A program made the position numbers and the translations under genes. Below are positions 1 through 6,848 of a DNA stretch of 36,516 bases, piece after piece. Under the pieces are notes generated by a model. It was not told where the DNA came from. It searched no databases and saw only the letters and a program-made list of their open reading frames with translations. Numbering within the stretch: the stretch's first letter is position 1; each line of letters begins with the position of its first letter. Source of the DNA: Candidatus Enterousia onthequi (GTDB lineage: Bacteria > Pseudomonadota > Alphaproteobacteria > Rs-D84); the NCBI GenBank assembly GCA_018064365.1, contig JAGHVJ010000032.1:1-36516 (forward strand), read 5' to 3'.

Positions 1-112
1 AAAAGTGTCGCAAAAAACCTAGGTTTTTTGACAAGTGTTTTTTTTAGTTTTTTTCAATTTTTTTAATTTTCGTTTTTTCTGTAAAAACAAAGGGTTATAA
101 AATCCGGTCTTC
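1..112 (+). repeat. Dispersed repeat, copy 1 (palindrome plus T-rich tract)
   Basis: This 112-bp stretch recurs at 36405-36516 with three mismatches, by direct comparison. It opens with a perfect 18-bp palindrome at 12-29 (AAAAAACCTAGGTTTTTT) flanked by TGTC on the left and GACA on the right. A very T-rich tract follows, and it ends in a TATAAAAT-containing segment near 96-103. The window begins inside the copy, so its left boundary is unknown. Its position upstream of a secreted-protein gene suggests a regulatory or recombination element, but that is inference. Confidence 0.85.
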
Positions 113-123
113 GCGCGGTGTGG

Positions 124-155
124 TGTCGCAAAAAAACCTAGGTTTTTGGTATACT
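124..155 (+). promoter_or_regulatory. Second palindrome overlapping an extended -10 promoter
   Basis: GTGTCGC followed by a near copy of the 12-29 palindrome (A7-CCTAGG-T5) lies at 124-147. It runs directly into TG-G-TATACT (147-155), a good extended -10 element. No convincing -35 is visible, so the palindrome occupies the -35 region. Transcription would begin near 162, leaving a leader of about 57 bases before the ATG at 219. The palindrome centres at 20.5 and 139.5 are 119 bp apart. The layout suits a dimeric regulator binding at two operators; the regulator is unknown. Confidence 0.45.
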
Positions 156-218
156 GTTTACAAAGGGAAAAAACTAAGGAATTCTAAGGAAAAATTACGC
201 GTACGAGAGAGTAAAAAA

Positions 219-1484
219 ATGCCTAAAAAAATGTCTTTTTTAAGAGTTTTTCAGAAAATCGCACTTTTTGCATGTGTTTTTTGTGTGTTTTCGGCATGGG
301 CAGAAACAACGACATGCGACATAAATTTTACACCGGTTACCGGAAATAGTATTCAAAACGGCACGCCAACCCCAGAGAATCCTGTTGAAGTTGTTAGTGT
401 TGGAAATAAAACAGATTTTGGTATTGTTGATGGCAGTTATTATGACCAAGATGGAAACGTTATTATAAACTCTGGCTTCTGGCGCAATACAGAGTATATA
501 CCAGTTAAGCCAAATACGACAATTATCATTAGTGGTTGCGGAGCATCAGGGGAATCAGCGACAGCGAAATTGGTAGTGTATAATTCAAAAAAAACAAGGA
601 TAGATTATTGGTCTGTTACTAATAGGAGTATCACACTTCAAGTAAGCAACACAGCATATATAAGATTATCTGCCGCAAATATTTATAAAAATACTATACA
701 AATAACAGATTCTAAAGGGAATATTATATTTACAAACAAATATCAAATGCCAATAGTAGGAACAAGGGCAAATGGTTCGCAAACCACCGCATCTATTTAT
801 ATAAATGAACCTTTACGCAAAGTCGGTGATTACGCAGATGAATTGCGACCAGATGGCACTGTTATCCGCCGCGTCGGTGTGAAAGTGTTGGATGGAACAG
901 AAGATTGGGAAAAGAGAGCTACTGTTTATCCGTATGTTCTTGATTTGTTGCCTACAAACTATGCTACTGGCACTTTACTTGTCAGCAATTATTATAGTGG
1001 TAACACGGCTAATAGTGGTTCTGCAGATTATGGCAATTACTCCTGTTGGGTGCAATCTACTTCTCAATATCCAAGACTTTATATCAGAGATGATAGATTT
1101 ACAACTTTAAGTGGCACTACTGGTATTAATGATTTCAAGGCGTATCTTGCACAGCAATATGCAAATGGCACACCGGTGACGATTTATTATCCTTTGGCGA
1201 CGGAGGTGGTGGAAAGTTGGTCTTGTGGACCAATTGCGGAAATCAAAATCGCAACGACGAAGATGGTGGATGAAGAATTTGCGGCGGCGGAGGCAAAGTT
1301 GGCAACCACAGTTCAAACAATTGAAAGTGTTGTATCACGCACAATAACCCAAACCGGACAAATTCAGGTATTACAAGACACAAAACAAACCCGCCCTGAT
1401 GAAAATTGTCCTGCAAATATGAAATGCCTGCTGGTTCAAGATGAAGACGGCACCCCACATTGGTACCCCATCATCGAACCATAA
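219..1484 (+). CDS. Secreted protein with phage-tail/receptor-binding-like domain
   Basis: The product is a 421-residue exported protein. A signal peptide is clear: MPKK, a hydrophobic run, then a cleavage site after AWA near residue 29. The body carries phrases typical of structural or receptor-binding proteins of Firmicutes phages: NGTPTPENPVEVVSVG near the start, then LRKVGDYADEL, RRVGVKVLDGTEDW, a DFKAYLAQQ segment and TIYYPLATEVVE. The C-terminal part has an Ala/Glu helical stretch and a short tail with two cysteines (ENCPANMKC). I chose ATG 219 because GAGAGA lies 8 bases upstream and it puts the signal peptide at the N-terminus; an upstream GTG at 120 would add 33 unlikely residues. 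The phage-like assignment rests on recognised phrase patterns. Surface adhesion or recognition is inferred, and no other phage gene is nearby. Confidence 0.75.
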   Translation: MPKKMSFLRVFQKIALFACVFCVFSAWAETTTCDINFTPVTGNSIQNGTPTPENPVEVVSVGNKTDFGIVDGSYYDQDGNVIINSGFWRNTEYIPVKPNTTIIISGCGASGESATAKLVVYNSKKTRIDYWSVTNRSITLQVSNTAYIRLSAANIYKNTIQITDSKGNIIFTNKYQMPIVGTRANGSQTTASIYINEPLRKVGDYADELRPDGTVIRRVGVKVLDGTEDWEKRATVYPYVLDLLPTNYATGTLLVSNYYSGNTANSGSADYGNYSCWVQSTSQYPRLYIRDDRFTTLSGTTGINDFKAYLAQQYANGTPVTIYYPLATEVVESWSCGPIAEIKIATTKMVDEEFAAAEAKLATTVQTIESVVSRTITQTGQIQVLQDTKQTRPDENCPANMKCLLVQDEDGTPHWYPIIEP

Positions 1485-1489
1485 CCCCC

Positions 1490-1514
1490 GGCGCATCTGC
1501 GCCAGTTTTCTTTT
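1490..1514 (+). terminator. Rho-independent terminator of the secreted-protein gene
   Basis: GGCGC-ATCT-GCGCC forms a tight hairpin six bases after the stop codon and is followed by AGTTTTCTTTT. Confidence 0.65.
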
Positions 1515-1540
1515 AATCTGTATAATAATGCCAAATAACA

Positions 1541-1567
1541 AAAAAAACCGCCAATCGGCGGTTTTTT
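1541..1567. terminator. Bidirectional terminator between convergent genes
   Basis: A7-CCGCC-AATC-GGCGG-T6 is symmetric and can stop transcription on both strands. It sits between the end of the secreted-protein gene (plus) and the end of tig (minus). Confidence 0.85.
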
Positions 1568-1568
1568 A

Positions 1569-2867
1569 TTATTTTACTTCGGCCTGGGTAAATAATTCCG
1601 TTGCCGGAACTTTTTTATCACGGGTCTTGACATGTTTCAACATTTCATCCAATGCACGACGTTCAAACAACATCCCACGCAACATCGCCAAAGCATTTTG
1701 ATTTTTGTTATAAAATTCAAAAATCTGCTTTGGATCTGGATAACGTGATGCCTCGGCCCAAATAGCCTGTTGCATATCGTCACGAGAAACCTGAACATTG
1801 TTTTTATTGCCCCACTCTGCCAAAATCAATCCCAATTTAACACGACGCGCCGCCTCTTTGCGTTCAGCCTTGTCGTCCCATTTATGGTCATGACCATGTT
1901 CTGCATTATGGTGTTCGTGTTCATTTTTAGCCATCGCCAATTCTTGCTCAACCAATGTATCTGGCAAATCCATTTTTACTTTGTCAGCCAAAACATCTAA
2001 CAATTCATTACGCATAGCACGTTGTGATGCGTCTGTATATTGACCGTTCAATATTTCACGAATATGCTCTGTCAACTTTTCAACAGTATCAAAACCAACT
2101 GTTTTCGCCAATTCGTCATTTAATTCTGGCAAAATATGTTTGCGAACCTCGTGCAAGACGATTGCAAAACGCGCATCTTTGCCAGCCAAATTATCTGCAT
2201 GATAATCAGATGGGAATTTAACATTGACATCAAATTTTTCACCAGCATGGTGTCCGATAACCTGGTCTTCAAAACCTGGGATAAACGAACCAGACCCCAA
2301 AACTAAATGATGTTTTGTCGCCGCCCCACCTGGGAAAGCCTCGTCACCGATAAAGCCAGTAAAATCAATCACGACCGTATCGCCATCTTGGGCCACATAT
2401 TTTTCATCTTGTTTTTCAGCAGTACTGCGTGAACGACGAATATTTTCCAAAGCCTTGGTCACTTCGGATTCATCCAAATCTGCAACCAACTTTGTAACAG
2501 TGATTTTTTCTAAATCAACTTCTGGCAATTCTGGTAAAACATCAAATTCTAATGTATATTCCGCATCATGCCCCATTTCCCATTTCGGCAAATCCGCACG
2601 TGGCGCCGCCGCCAAACGAATTTTCTTTTCTTGGGTATATGTATTCAAATCACGATTCATCAATTTATCAATCGCATCCGCCACAGCATTAGCATTGAAT
2701 TTCTGACGCAATACAGACAATGGAACATGCCCTGCACGAAATCCAGGCATTTTCGCAGTTTTGCCATATTCTGCCAAAATTTCGTCCGCTGCACTTTGAA
2801 TTTCATCGGCTGTAATAATACCATTGACAGAATAATGTAAATCTTTGATTTTTTCTTTTTTTATCAT
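1569..2867 (-). CDS. tig: Trigger factor, ribosome-associated chaperone
   Basis: This protein binds the ribosome exit tunnel and shelters nascent chains; the family also has peptidyl-prolyl isomerase activity. The 432-residue length is normal. The N-terminal ribosome-binding domain shows the signature PGFRAGHVP near residues 41-49. A central FKBP-type domain (about 155-240) has DGDTVVIDFTG and a GSFIPGFEDQ segment, and a helical C-terminal chaperone domain follows. The start has AAAGGA about 8 bases upstream. A His-rich patch (EHEHHNAEHGHDHK) lies in the C-terminal domain and may bind metal. The gene lies downstream of rplM-rpsI, separated by a hairpin. Confidence 0.97.
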   Translation of the reverse strand: MIKKEKIKDLHYSVNGIITADEIQSAADEILAEYGKTAKMPGFRAGHVPLSVLRQKFNANAVADAIDKLMNRDLNTYTQEKKIRLAAAPRADLPKWEMGHDAEYTLEFDVLPELPEVDLEKITVTKLVADLDESEVTKALENIRRSRSTAEKQDEKYVAQDGDTVVIDFTGFIGDEAFPGGAATKHHLVLGSGSFIPGFEDQVIGHHAGEKFDVNVKFPSDYHADNLAGKDARFAIVLHEVRKHILPELNDELAKTVGFDTVEKLTEHIREILNGQYTDASQRAMRNELLDVLADKVKMDLPDTLVEQELAMAKNEHEHHNAEHGHDHKWDDKAERKEAARRVKLGLILAEWGNKNNVQVSRDDMQQAIWAEASRYPDPKQIFEFYNKNQNALAMLRGMLFERRALDEMLKHVKTRDKKVPATELFTQAEVK

Positions 2868-2892
2868 ATGCGATTCCTTTCAAATCAGAAAA

Positions 2893-2918
2893 TTTCCCCG
2901 CCATGCCCAGCGGGGAAA
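2893..2918 (-). terminator. Terminator or attenuator after rpsI
   Basis: TTTCCCCGC and GCGGGGAAA form a 9-bp stem with an 8-base loop between rpsI and tig. The following T-run is short, so partial read-through into tig is possible. Confidence 0.6.
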
Positions 2919-2934
2919 TAAATATAAATTTAGA

Positions 2935-3465
2935 TTAACGTTTACTAAACTGTGTCGAACGACGCGCCTTGCGCACACCATAGTGTTTACGTTCAACGAC
3001 ACGGCTATCGCGGGTCAAGAACCCAGCAGACTTTAATGCCGCACGCAATTCAGGTTCGCGTTTTTCCAATGCTTTGGAAATACCGTGTTTAACCGCACCT
3101 GCCTGGCCAGATAAACCACCACCCATAACGTATGCAACAACGTCATATTCACCATCACGTTTTGCAACTTCGAATGGTTGTGCGATAATCATTTGCAACA
3201 CAGAACGACGGAAATATTCAGTCATCGCAATACCATTGACAGAAATATTACCATGTCCCGGAATCAAATATACACGCGCCACAGAATCTTTACGTTTGCC
3301 AGTTGCATATGTTGCACCAGTCAATTTTACATCTTTGGAAACCGCCGCAGTTTTCACCGCCGCCGCACGTGCAGTAGTTTTTGTTGCAGCCTTAGCAGCC
3401 GTTGCCTTTTTGGCCACAGTTTTAGTTGCTGCTGTCTTTGCAGTTGTCTTTTTTGCTTCTGTCAT
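2935..3465 (-). CDS. rpsI: 30S ribosomal protein uS9 with long basic N-terminal extension
   Basis: This is a component of the small-subunit head whose C-terminal tail reaches the P-site tRNA. The conserved core starts near residue 53 ([13 protein letters not shown]). It contains [15 protein letters not shown] and ends in the canonical [11 protein letters not shown]. The protein is 176 residues against about 130 in E. coli. The excess is an N-terminal tract of roughly 50 residues made almost only of Ala, Lys, Thr and Val, resembling histone H1 tails. The gene follows rplM with a 3-base gap, the classic rplM-rpsI operon. Its start codon overlaps no other gene. Confidence 0.97.
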   Translation of the reverse strand: MTEAKKTTAKTAATKTVAKKATAAKAATKTTARAAAVKTAAVSKDVKLTGATYATGKRKDSVARVYLIPGHGNISVNGIAMTEYFRRSVLQMIIAQPFEVAKRDGEYDVVAYVMGGGLSGQAGAVKHGISKALEKREPELRAALKSAGFLTRDSRVVERKHYGVRKARRSTQFSKR

Positions 3466-3468
3466 AAC

Positions 3469-3939
3469 TTAGCCTCTTTTGTTCTTGGGATTCAGGCTGG
3501 CAAAATCAATTACAACTGGATTTTGCGCACTGTGTTTATGTTCTGAACCAGCATATACATGCAATTTTGTCAAACGTTTGTCAGCCAAAGCAACCGCCGT
3601 CCGACGCCCCATCATGCGTTTCACAGCATTTTTAACCAACAGAGTTGGTTTTTCTGCACGCATTTGTCCCAATGTGCGTTCTTTCAAACTGCCAGTCCAA
3701 TCAGAATGCCAATAAAATTTATCTTTATCAGCCTTGTGCCCAGATAAAGCAACCCGGTCAGCATTAATAATAATAACATGATCACCACAATCCAAATTTG
3801 GTGTCCATGTTGGTTTGTTTTTACCGCGCAGGATGTTTGCCGTAAACGCCGCCAAACGACCCAATGTGCAGTCAGTCGCGTCAATCAGATACCATTTAGC
3901 CTCTAATTCGCAACCTTTTAAAGATTTTGTTGCTACCAT
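3469..3939 (-). CDS. rplM: 50S ribosomal protein uL13
   Basis: An early-assembly large-subunit protein. The family signature WYLIDATDCTLGRLA is near the N-terminus, followed by GDHVIIINADRVALSG and the C-terminal LHVYAGSEHKHSAQNP. At 156 residues it is close to the usual 142-154. The start has AAGGG 8 bases upstream. It is the first gene of an rplM-rpsI transcript with a strong promoter at 3972-4000. Confidence 0.97.
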   Translation of the reverse strand: MVATKSLKGCELEAKWYLIDATDCTLGRLAAFTANILRGKNKPTWTPNLDCGDHVIIINADRVALSGHKADKDKFYWHSDWTGSLKERTLGQMRAEKPTLLVKNAVKRMMGRRTAVALADKRLTKLHVYAGSEHKHSAQNPVVIDFASLNPKNKRG

Positions 3940-3971
3940 ATTTTAACCCTTTGTTTAATATGAACGCGGAC

Positions 3972-4000
3972 ATTATGTCTCAAACCCGCACAAAAGTCAA
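3972..4000 (-). promoter_or_regulatory. Sigma70-like promoter of rplM-rpsI
   Basis: Reading the minus strand, TTGACT and CATAAT are separated by exactly 17 bases. The predicted transcript start is near 3965, giving a leader of about 25 bases. Confidence 0.75.
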
Positions 4001-4077
4001 GAAAAATCAACACGGTATTATTATACCACATACAAAAAAAACACACCAACAACCAATAATTTTATTCCAAACAAAAT

Positions 4078-4096
4078 ACCCCACCTATGATGGGGT
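4078..4096 (-). terminator. Terminator after tRNA-Ser
   Basis: ACCCCA and TGGGGT form a stem with a 7-base loop just past the tRNA 3' end. On the minus strand it is followed by ATTTTGTTT. Confidence 0.6.
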
Positions 4097-4103
4097 TAAA
4101 ATC

Positions 4104-4194
4104 TGGCGGAGATGGAGGGGTTCGAACCCCCGATACGGTTTCCCGTATACACGATTTCGAGTCGCGCGCATTCAACCAGCTCTGCCACATCTCC
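4104..4194 (-). tRNA. tRNA-Ser(CGA)
   Basis: A complete cloverleaf of 91 bases with encoded CCA. Acceptor arms GGAGATG and CATCTCC pair, with discriminator G. The anticodon stem CGCGA/TCGTG holds loop CTCGAAA, giving anticodon CGA for codon UCG. A long variable arm (TATACGG-GAAA-CCGTAT) and the TTCGAA T-loop are typical of class II serine tRNAs. Confidence 0.95.
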
Positions 4195-4210
4195 AAAACC
4201 GACGGCTTGA

Positions 4211-4238
4211 ATTATATTCATTTATTTTTTGTTTTCAA
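4211..4238 (-). promoter_or_regulatory. Promoter of tRNA-Ser
   Basis: On the minus strand TTGAAA is followed after 16 bases by TATAAT. The predicted transcript start is near 4204, ten bases before the mature 5' end. The element lies in the short gap after the amidase gene. Confidence 0.7.
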
Positions 4239-4241
4239 CAA

Positions 4242-5384
4242 CTAAACATCAAAATCATAATTTTTTACAGACTTTACAATTGCCCGAACCAATTTATTTT
4301 GATGAGATTCTGATTTTAACAATTTTTCTTCTGACGCATTAGACAAATGTCCCAATTCTATCAAAGCCCCCGGCACAGTCGAACGCAAAACCGCAAATGG
4401 CGCATGGCGAATACTGGGACCTGGCAACTTGTCAACCGACGCACTATCCATGGCCTTGGTACATTTTGATGCATATTCTTGGGACAATTCAGCCACCGCA
4501 CGCTGTTGTAACGCCGACAAAGCCACACGAATTTCTTTGGAAAAATTTTCAAATCCCGAAACACCAATTTTATCCACAGCATTTTCTGTATCAGCCAATT
4601 TTTGCGCTTCTTCGTCAGATGCCTTTTCAGACAATGTATAAACCGAATACCCACGCGTTGCACGACTGGGGTTTGCATTTGCATGCAAAGACAAGAATAA
4701 ATCAGCATGTCTTTTTTCCGCAATTTCTGCACGATCCGCCAATTTCAAAAATGTATCATCACTGCGTGTCAAATATGTTTTAAACCCAGCAGCATCCAAT
4801 TCTTTTTTTAATTTTTTTGCAACAGACAAAACGACCACTTTTTCCTTGGTTCCGCCCCGCCCTATACACCCAGGGTCTTTGCCACCATGGCCGGCATCAA
4901 TCACAATCACATACTTTTCACTTTGCGGTTTAACTGTATCTGACGATGTTGTTCCACCCGCGACTGCTGCCCCCGCTGCAAAATCAAAAACCAAACGATA
5001 TTCATTATCACCATTTGGTGACAACACCATAACACTTGATTTATCAATCGGTGCAATAGATTTCCGCAAATCTGCAACAACATTTAATCTATCACCATTT
5101 TGAACACCAGATATTTTTTTTACCAATGTCCCATCAGCCAATTTTGGATTAAAAGTCCCACCCGTATTTGTCAAAGATATTACCAACTGATTTTGTGGAT
5201 ACGAAATATCATATGATGGCCGTGTTGCAGTTTCAATAACCAAACGCGTCTTGCCATTTGGTTGAACCCCAGTACGCACAGATAATACAGAATTTTTTGC
5301 AGCAAACGCCACACGTGGCATCATCATAAATGTCGCAATTCCAACACCTGACATCTGTAAAAGAGTCCGTCTTGATACTTTCAT
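4242..5384 (-). CDS. N-acetylmuramoyl-L-alanine amidase, Tat-exported, AmiC type
   Basis: This enzyme cleaves the bond between MurNAc and the stem peptide during daughter-cell separation. The N-terminus has a twin-arginine signal (SRRTLLQM at residues 4-11, cleavage near AFA at 26-28). An AMIN domain (about 32-135) would target it to peptidoglycan. A zinc-dependent Amidase_3 domain follows (about 157-378). Zinc and catalytic residues are visible: H165 in DAGHGG, E181 in GTKEKV, H234 in SLHAN and E343 in IELGH. The insertion around residues 252-318 matches the regulatory helix region of EnvC-activated amidases. EnvC is encoded at 15746-16822, so regulation by that partner is plausible. The start lies only 9 bases after a TATAAT box and has no Shine-Dalgarno, suggesting a leaderless mRNA. 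Confidence 0.93.
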   Translation of the reverse strand: MKVSRRTLLQMSGVGIATFMMMPRVAFAAKNSVLSVRTGVQPNGKTRLVIETATRPSYDISYPQNQLVISLTNTGGTFNPKLADGTLVKKISGVQNGDRLNVVADLRKSIAPIDKSSVMVLSPNGDNEYRLVFDFAAGAAVAGGTTSSDTVKPQSEKYVIVIDAGHGGKDPGCIGRGGTKEKVVVLSVAKKLKKELDAAGFKTYLTRSDDTFLKLADRAEIAEKRHADLFLSLHANANPSRATRGYSVYTLSEKASDEEAQKLADTENAVDKIGVSGFENFSKEIRVALSALQQRAVAELSQEYASKCTKAMDSASVDKLPGPSIRHAPFAVLRSTVPGALIELGHLSNASEEKLLKSESHQNKLVRAIVKSVKNYDFDV

Positions 5385-5393
5385 TTCACGACT

Positions 5394-5422
5394 ATTATAC
5401 CAAAAAACACACCATAAAACAA
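5394..5422 (-). promoter_or_regulatory. Amidase promoter, probably leaderless
   Basis: TTGTTT, 17 bases, then TATAAT preceded by TGG (extended -10). The initiating ATG begins 10 bases downstream of the -10, so the transcript would carry about 0-4 bases before the start codon. Confidence 0.7.
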
Positions 5423-5433
5423 GTTATCAAAAC

Positions 5434-5465
5434 AAAAAAATACCGTGTGTAAAATCAACACACGG
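5434..5465 (-). terminator. Rho-independent terminator
   Basis: CCGTGTGT and ACACACGG form an 8-bp stem with a 7-base loop. On the minus strand it is followed by TATTTTTTT. It closes the secreted-protein gene at 5490-6749. Confidence 0.85.
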
Positions 5466-5489
5466 CAAGGCATAAAAAACACTAAATCT

Positions 5490-6749
5490 TTAATTCCGAC
5501 AATTTGAAAACTGTGATGCAATCAACGTAGATTCCGCATCAGTCAAAGTCTGCACAGGAACAATATAACAACGTGTCGCATCACGAATTATAAATACCTT
5601 GGCACCATTTTTATACGCCTCTTGCATTTGCGACATCTGTGAACTGGTTAAAAACGAATTTGCCGTCAACACAGAATTTGTCAGTCCAGCATTCACAACC
5701 TGGGTTGCCGTCATTTGGTCCATCAAATTACCGTTAGACAAAACCTCTAACCAGAAATTTGAATATGCCCCAGGGGTAACAGCATTTTTCACAACCGTCG
5801 CCGCATCCGGCAAATTTTTATCACCTGTCAACAAAGACGCCGCAACCAACAATCCCGCAGTCCCCGTTGTTGACACCGTTGCCGCACTGGGATTCATTTG
5901 CAAATTATCGCCACATGCCAAATTCATACGATTCACATAGCCTGCCAAAATATTATCCACAGCAGATTGCCAGTCAGCACCCTTGGCATTTATATCCAAA
6001 GCAATAATTTTCTCGGCCCAGCCCCAAACATTTGCGCCAACATTCCCAGCGTTTACGAAACGAGCAACCATTTCCGCCGAACCACCCGGCACCCCAGAGC
6101 CACAAAAATCAGTCAATTGCGCAGTTAACTTGCTGGTTGTATCATTTCCATATGCCAACGCCACAGAATGACAAGACATAGCAGCTTCTAACTCTTGCCG
6201 TCTTTTGATACACAAATCAGAACTGGACTTGGACAATTTATCTGCCATATTCGCCATAGACAAATATGTCATCAAATTTTCCTGAACATATGCAGGACAC
6301 AAACGCGCCGCAGTATTCATCGCCCCCGTACTGTATTTAGTATTCACATTATATTGTGGCAATAATTGAGAATTATCTTTTTGCAAACACAACAAAGCAT
6401 AATTATACAAATCATTTTGCGACACATACTGACATTTATTTTGCACAATTCCGCCCGTCACAGTCGTCCCATCACAATATTCGTTCAAGCATTTCATTAT
6501 GCGTTCACTACATGCAGTACCAACATCCAATTGATTTATCATATAATAATTTGCCAATTGGTTTTGTTTATACGCATTTGCAACACCCTGCATTCCACGC
6601 AAATTATTTCCAGATGTATTTGCATTACCAACCAAGGCACCACGACTGTTATTATTCACAGTTGTGACAGTCCCCGCAGACACAGCAAACGCGCCACTGG
6701 TTCCAACCAAAACAGACAATATTCCACATAATGCAACAATATTTTTCAT
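5490..6749 (-). CDS. Secreted Cys-containing protein of unknown function
   Basis: I do not recognise a named family. The 419-residue product has a signal peptide (MKNIVALCGILSVLVG, cleavage near AFA at 20-22). An Asn/Ser/Gly-rich segment follows, then a mostly helical body with scattered cysteines. Residues 80-92 (C-x6-C-x4-C within CSERIMKCLNEYC) resemble CKSVFFDCMDEFC in the 953-residue protein at 24968-27829, so the two are probably distant paralogues. A conserved-looking C-terminal block reads VFIIRDATRCYIVPVQT. ATG 6749 was preferred over a GTG at 6767 because GAGAGG lies just upstream and it starts the signal peptide. The gene has its own promoter at 6778-6806 and a terminator, so it is monocistronic. 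Confidence 0.8.
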   Translation of the reverse strand: MKNIVALCGILSVLVGTSGAFAVSAGTVTTVNNNSRGALVGNANTSGNNLRGMQGVANAYKQNQLANYYMINQLDVGTACSERIMKCLNEYCDGTTVTGGIVQNKCQYVSQNDLYNYALLCLQKDNSQLLPQYNVNTKYSTGAMNTAARLCPAYVQENLMTYLSMANMADKLSKSSSDLCIKRRQELEAAMSCHSVALAYGNDTTSKLTAQLTDFCGSGVPGGSAEMVARFVNAGNVGANVWGWAEKIIALDINAKGADWQSAVDNILAGYVNRMNLACGDNLQMNPSAATVSTTGTAGLLVAASLLTGDKNLPDAATVVKNAVTPGAYSNFWLEVLSNGNLMDQMTATQVVNAGLTNSVLTANSFLTSSQMSQMQEAYKNGAKVFIIRDATRCYIVPVQTLTDAESTLIASQFSNCRN

Positions 6750-6777
6750 ATACCAAGCCTCTCTCACTTATGTAAAT

Positions 6778-6806
6778 ATATTATCATATTTATATGTCCA
6801 ATGCAA
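6778..6806 (-). promoter_or_regulatory. Promoter of the secreted protein at 5490-6749
   Basis: TTGCAT, 17 bases, TAATAT on the minus strand. It is back-to-back with a promoter for prfB. Confidence 0.65.
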
Positions 6807-6813
6807 TTATTTA

Positions 6814-6841
6814 TTGATTTAACAAACAAAATCATTACTAT
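6814..6841 (+). promoter_or_regulatory. Probable prfB promoter, possibly leaderless
   Basis: TTGATT, 16 bases, TACTAT. The prfB ATG starts 8 bases after the -10, so the message would have almost no leader. A TATATA overlapping at 6839 is an alternative -10 but would place the start inside the ATG. Confidence 0.45.
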
Positions 6842-6848
6842 ATAAAAT

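Noticed and set aside
12-34. TTGACA at 28-33 as a -35 element
   Set aside because: No -10-like sequence lies 15-19 bases downstream; the following tract is almost pure T.
120-218. GTG start at 120 for the phage-like secreted protein
   Set aside because: It would translate the palindrome and promoter and bury the signal peptide 33 residues inside; ATG 219 has a ribosome site and a normal signal.
219-1484. Remnant prophage
   Set aside because: Only one phage-like gene is present, it has a Sec signal peptide, and its neighbours are core genes.
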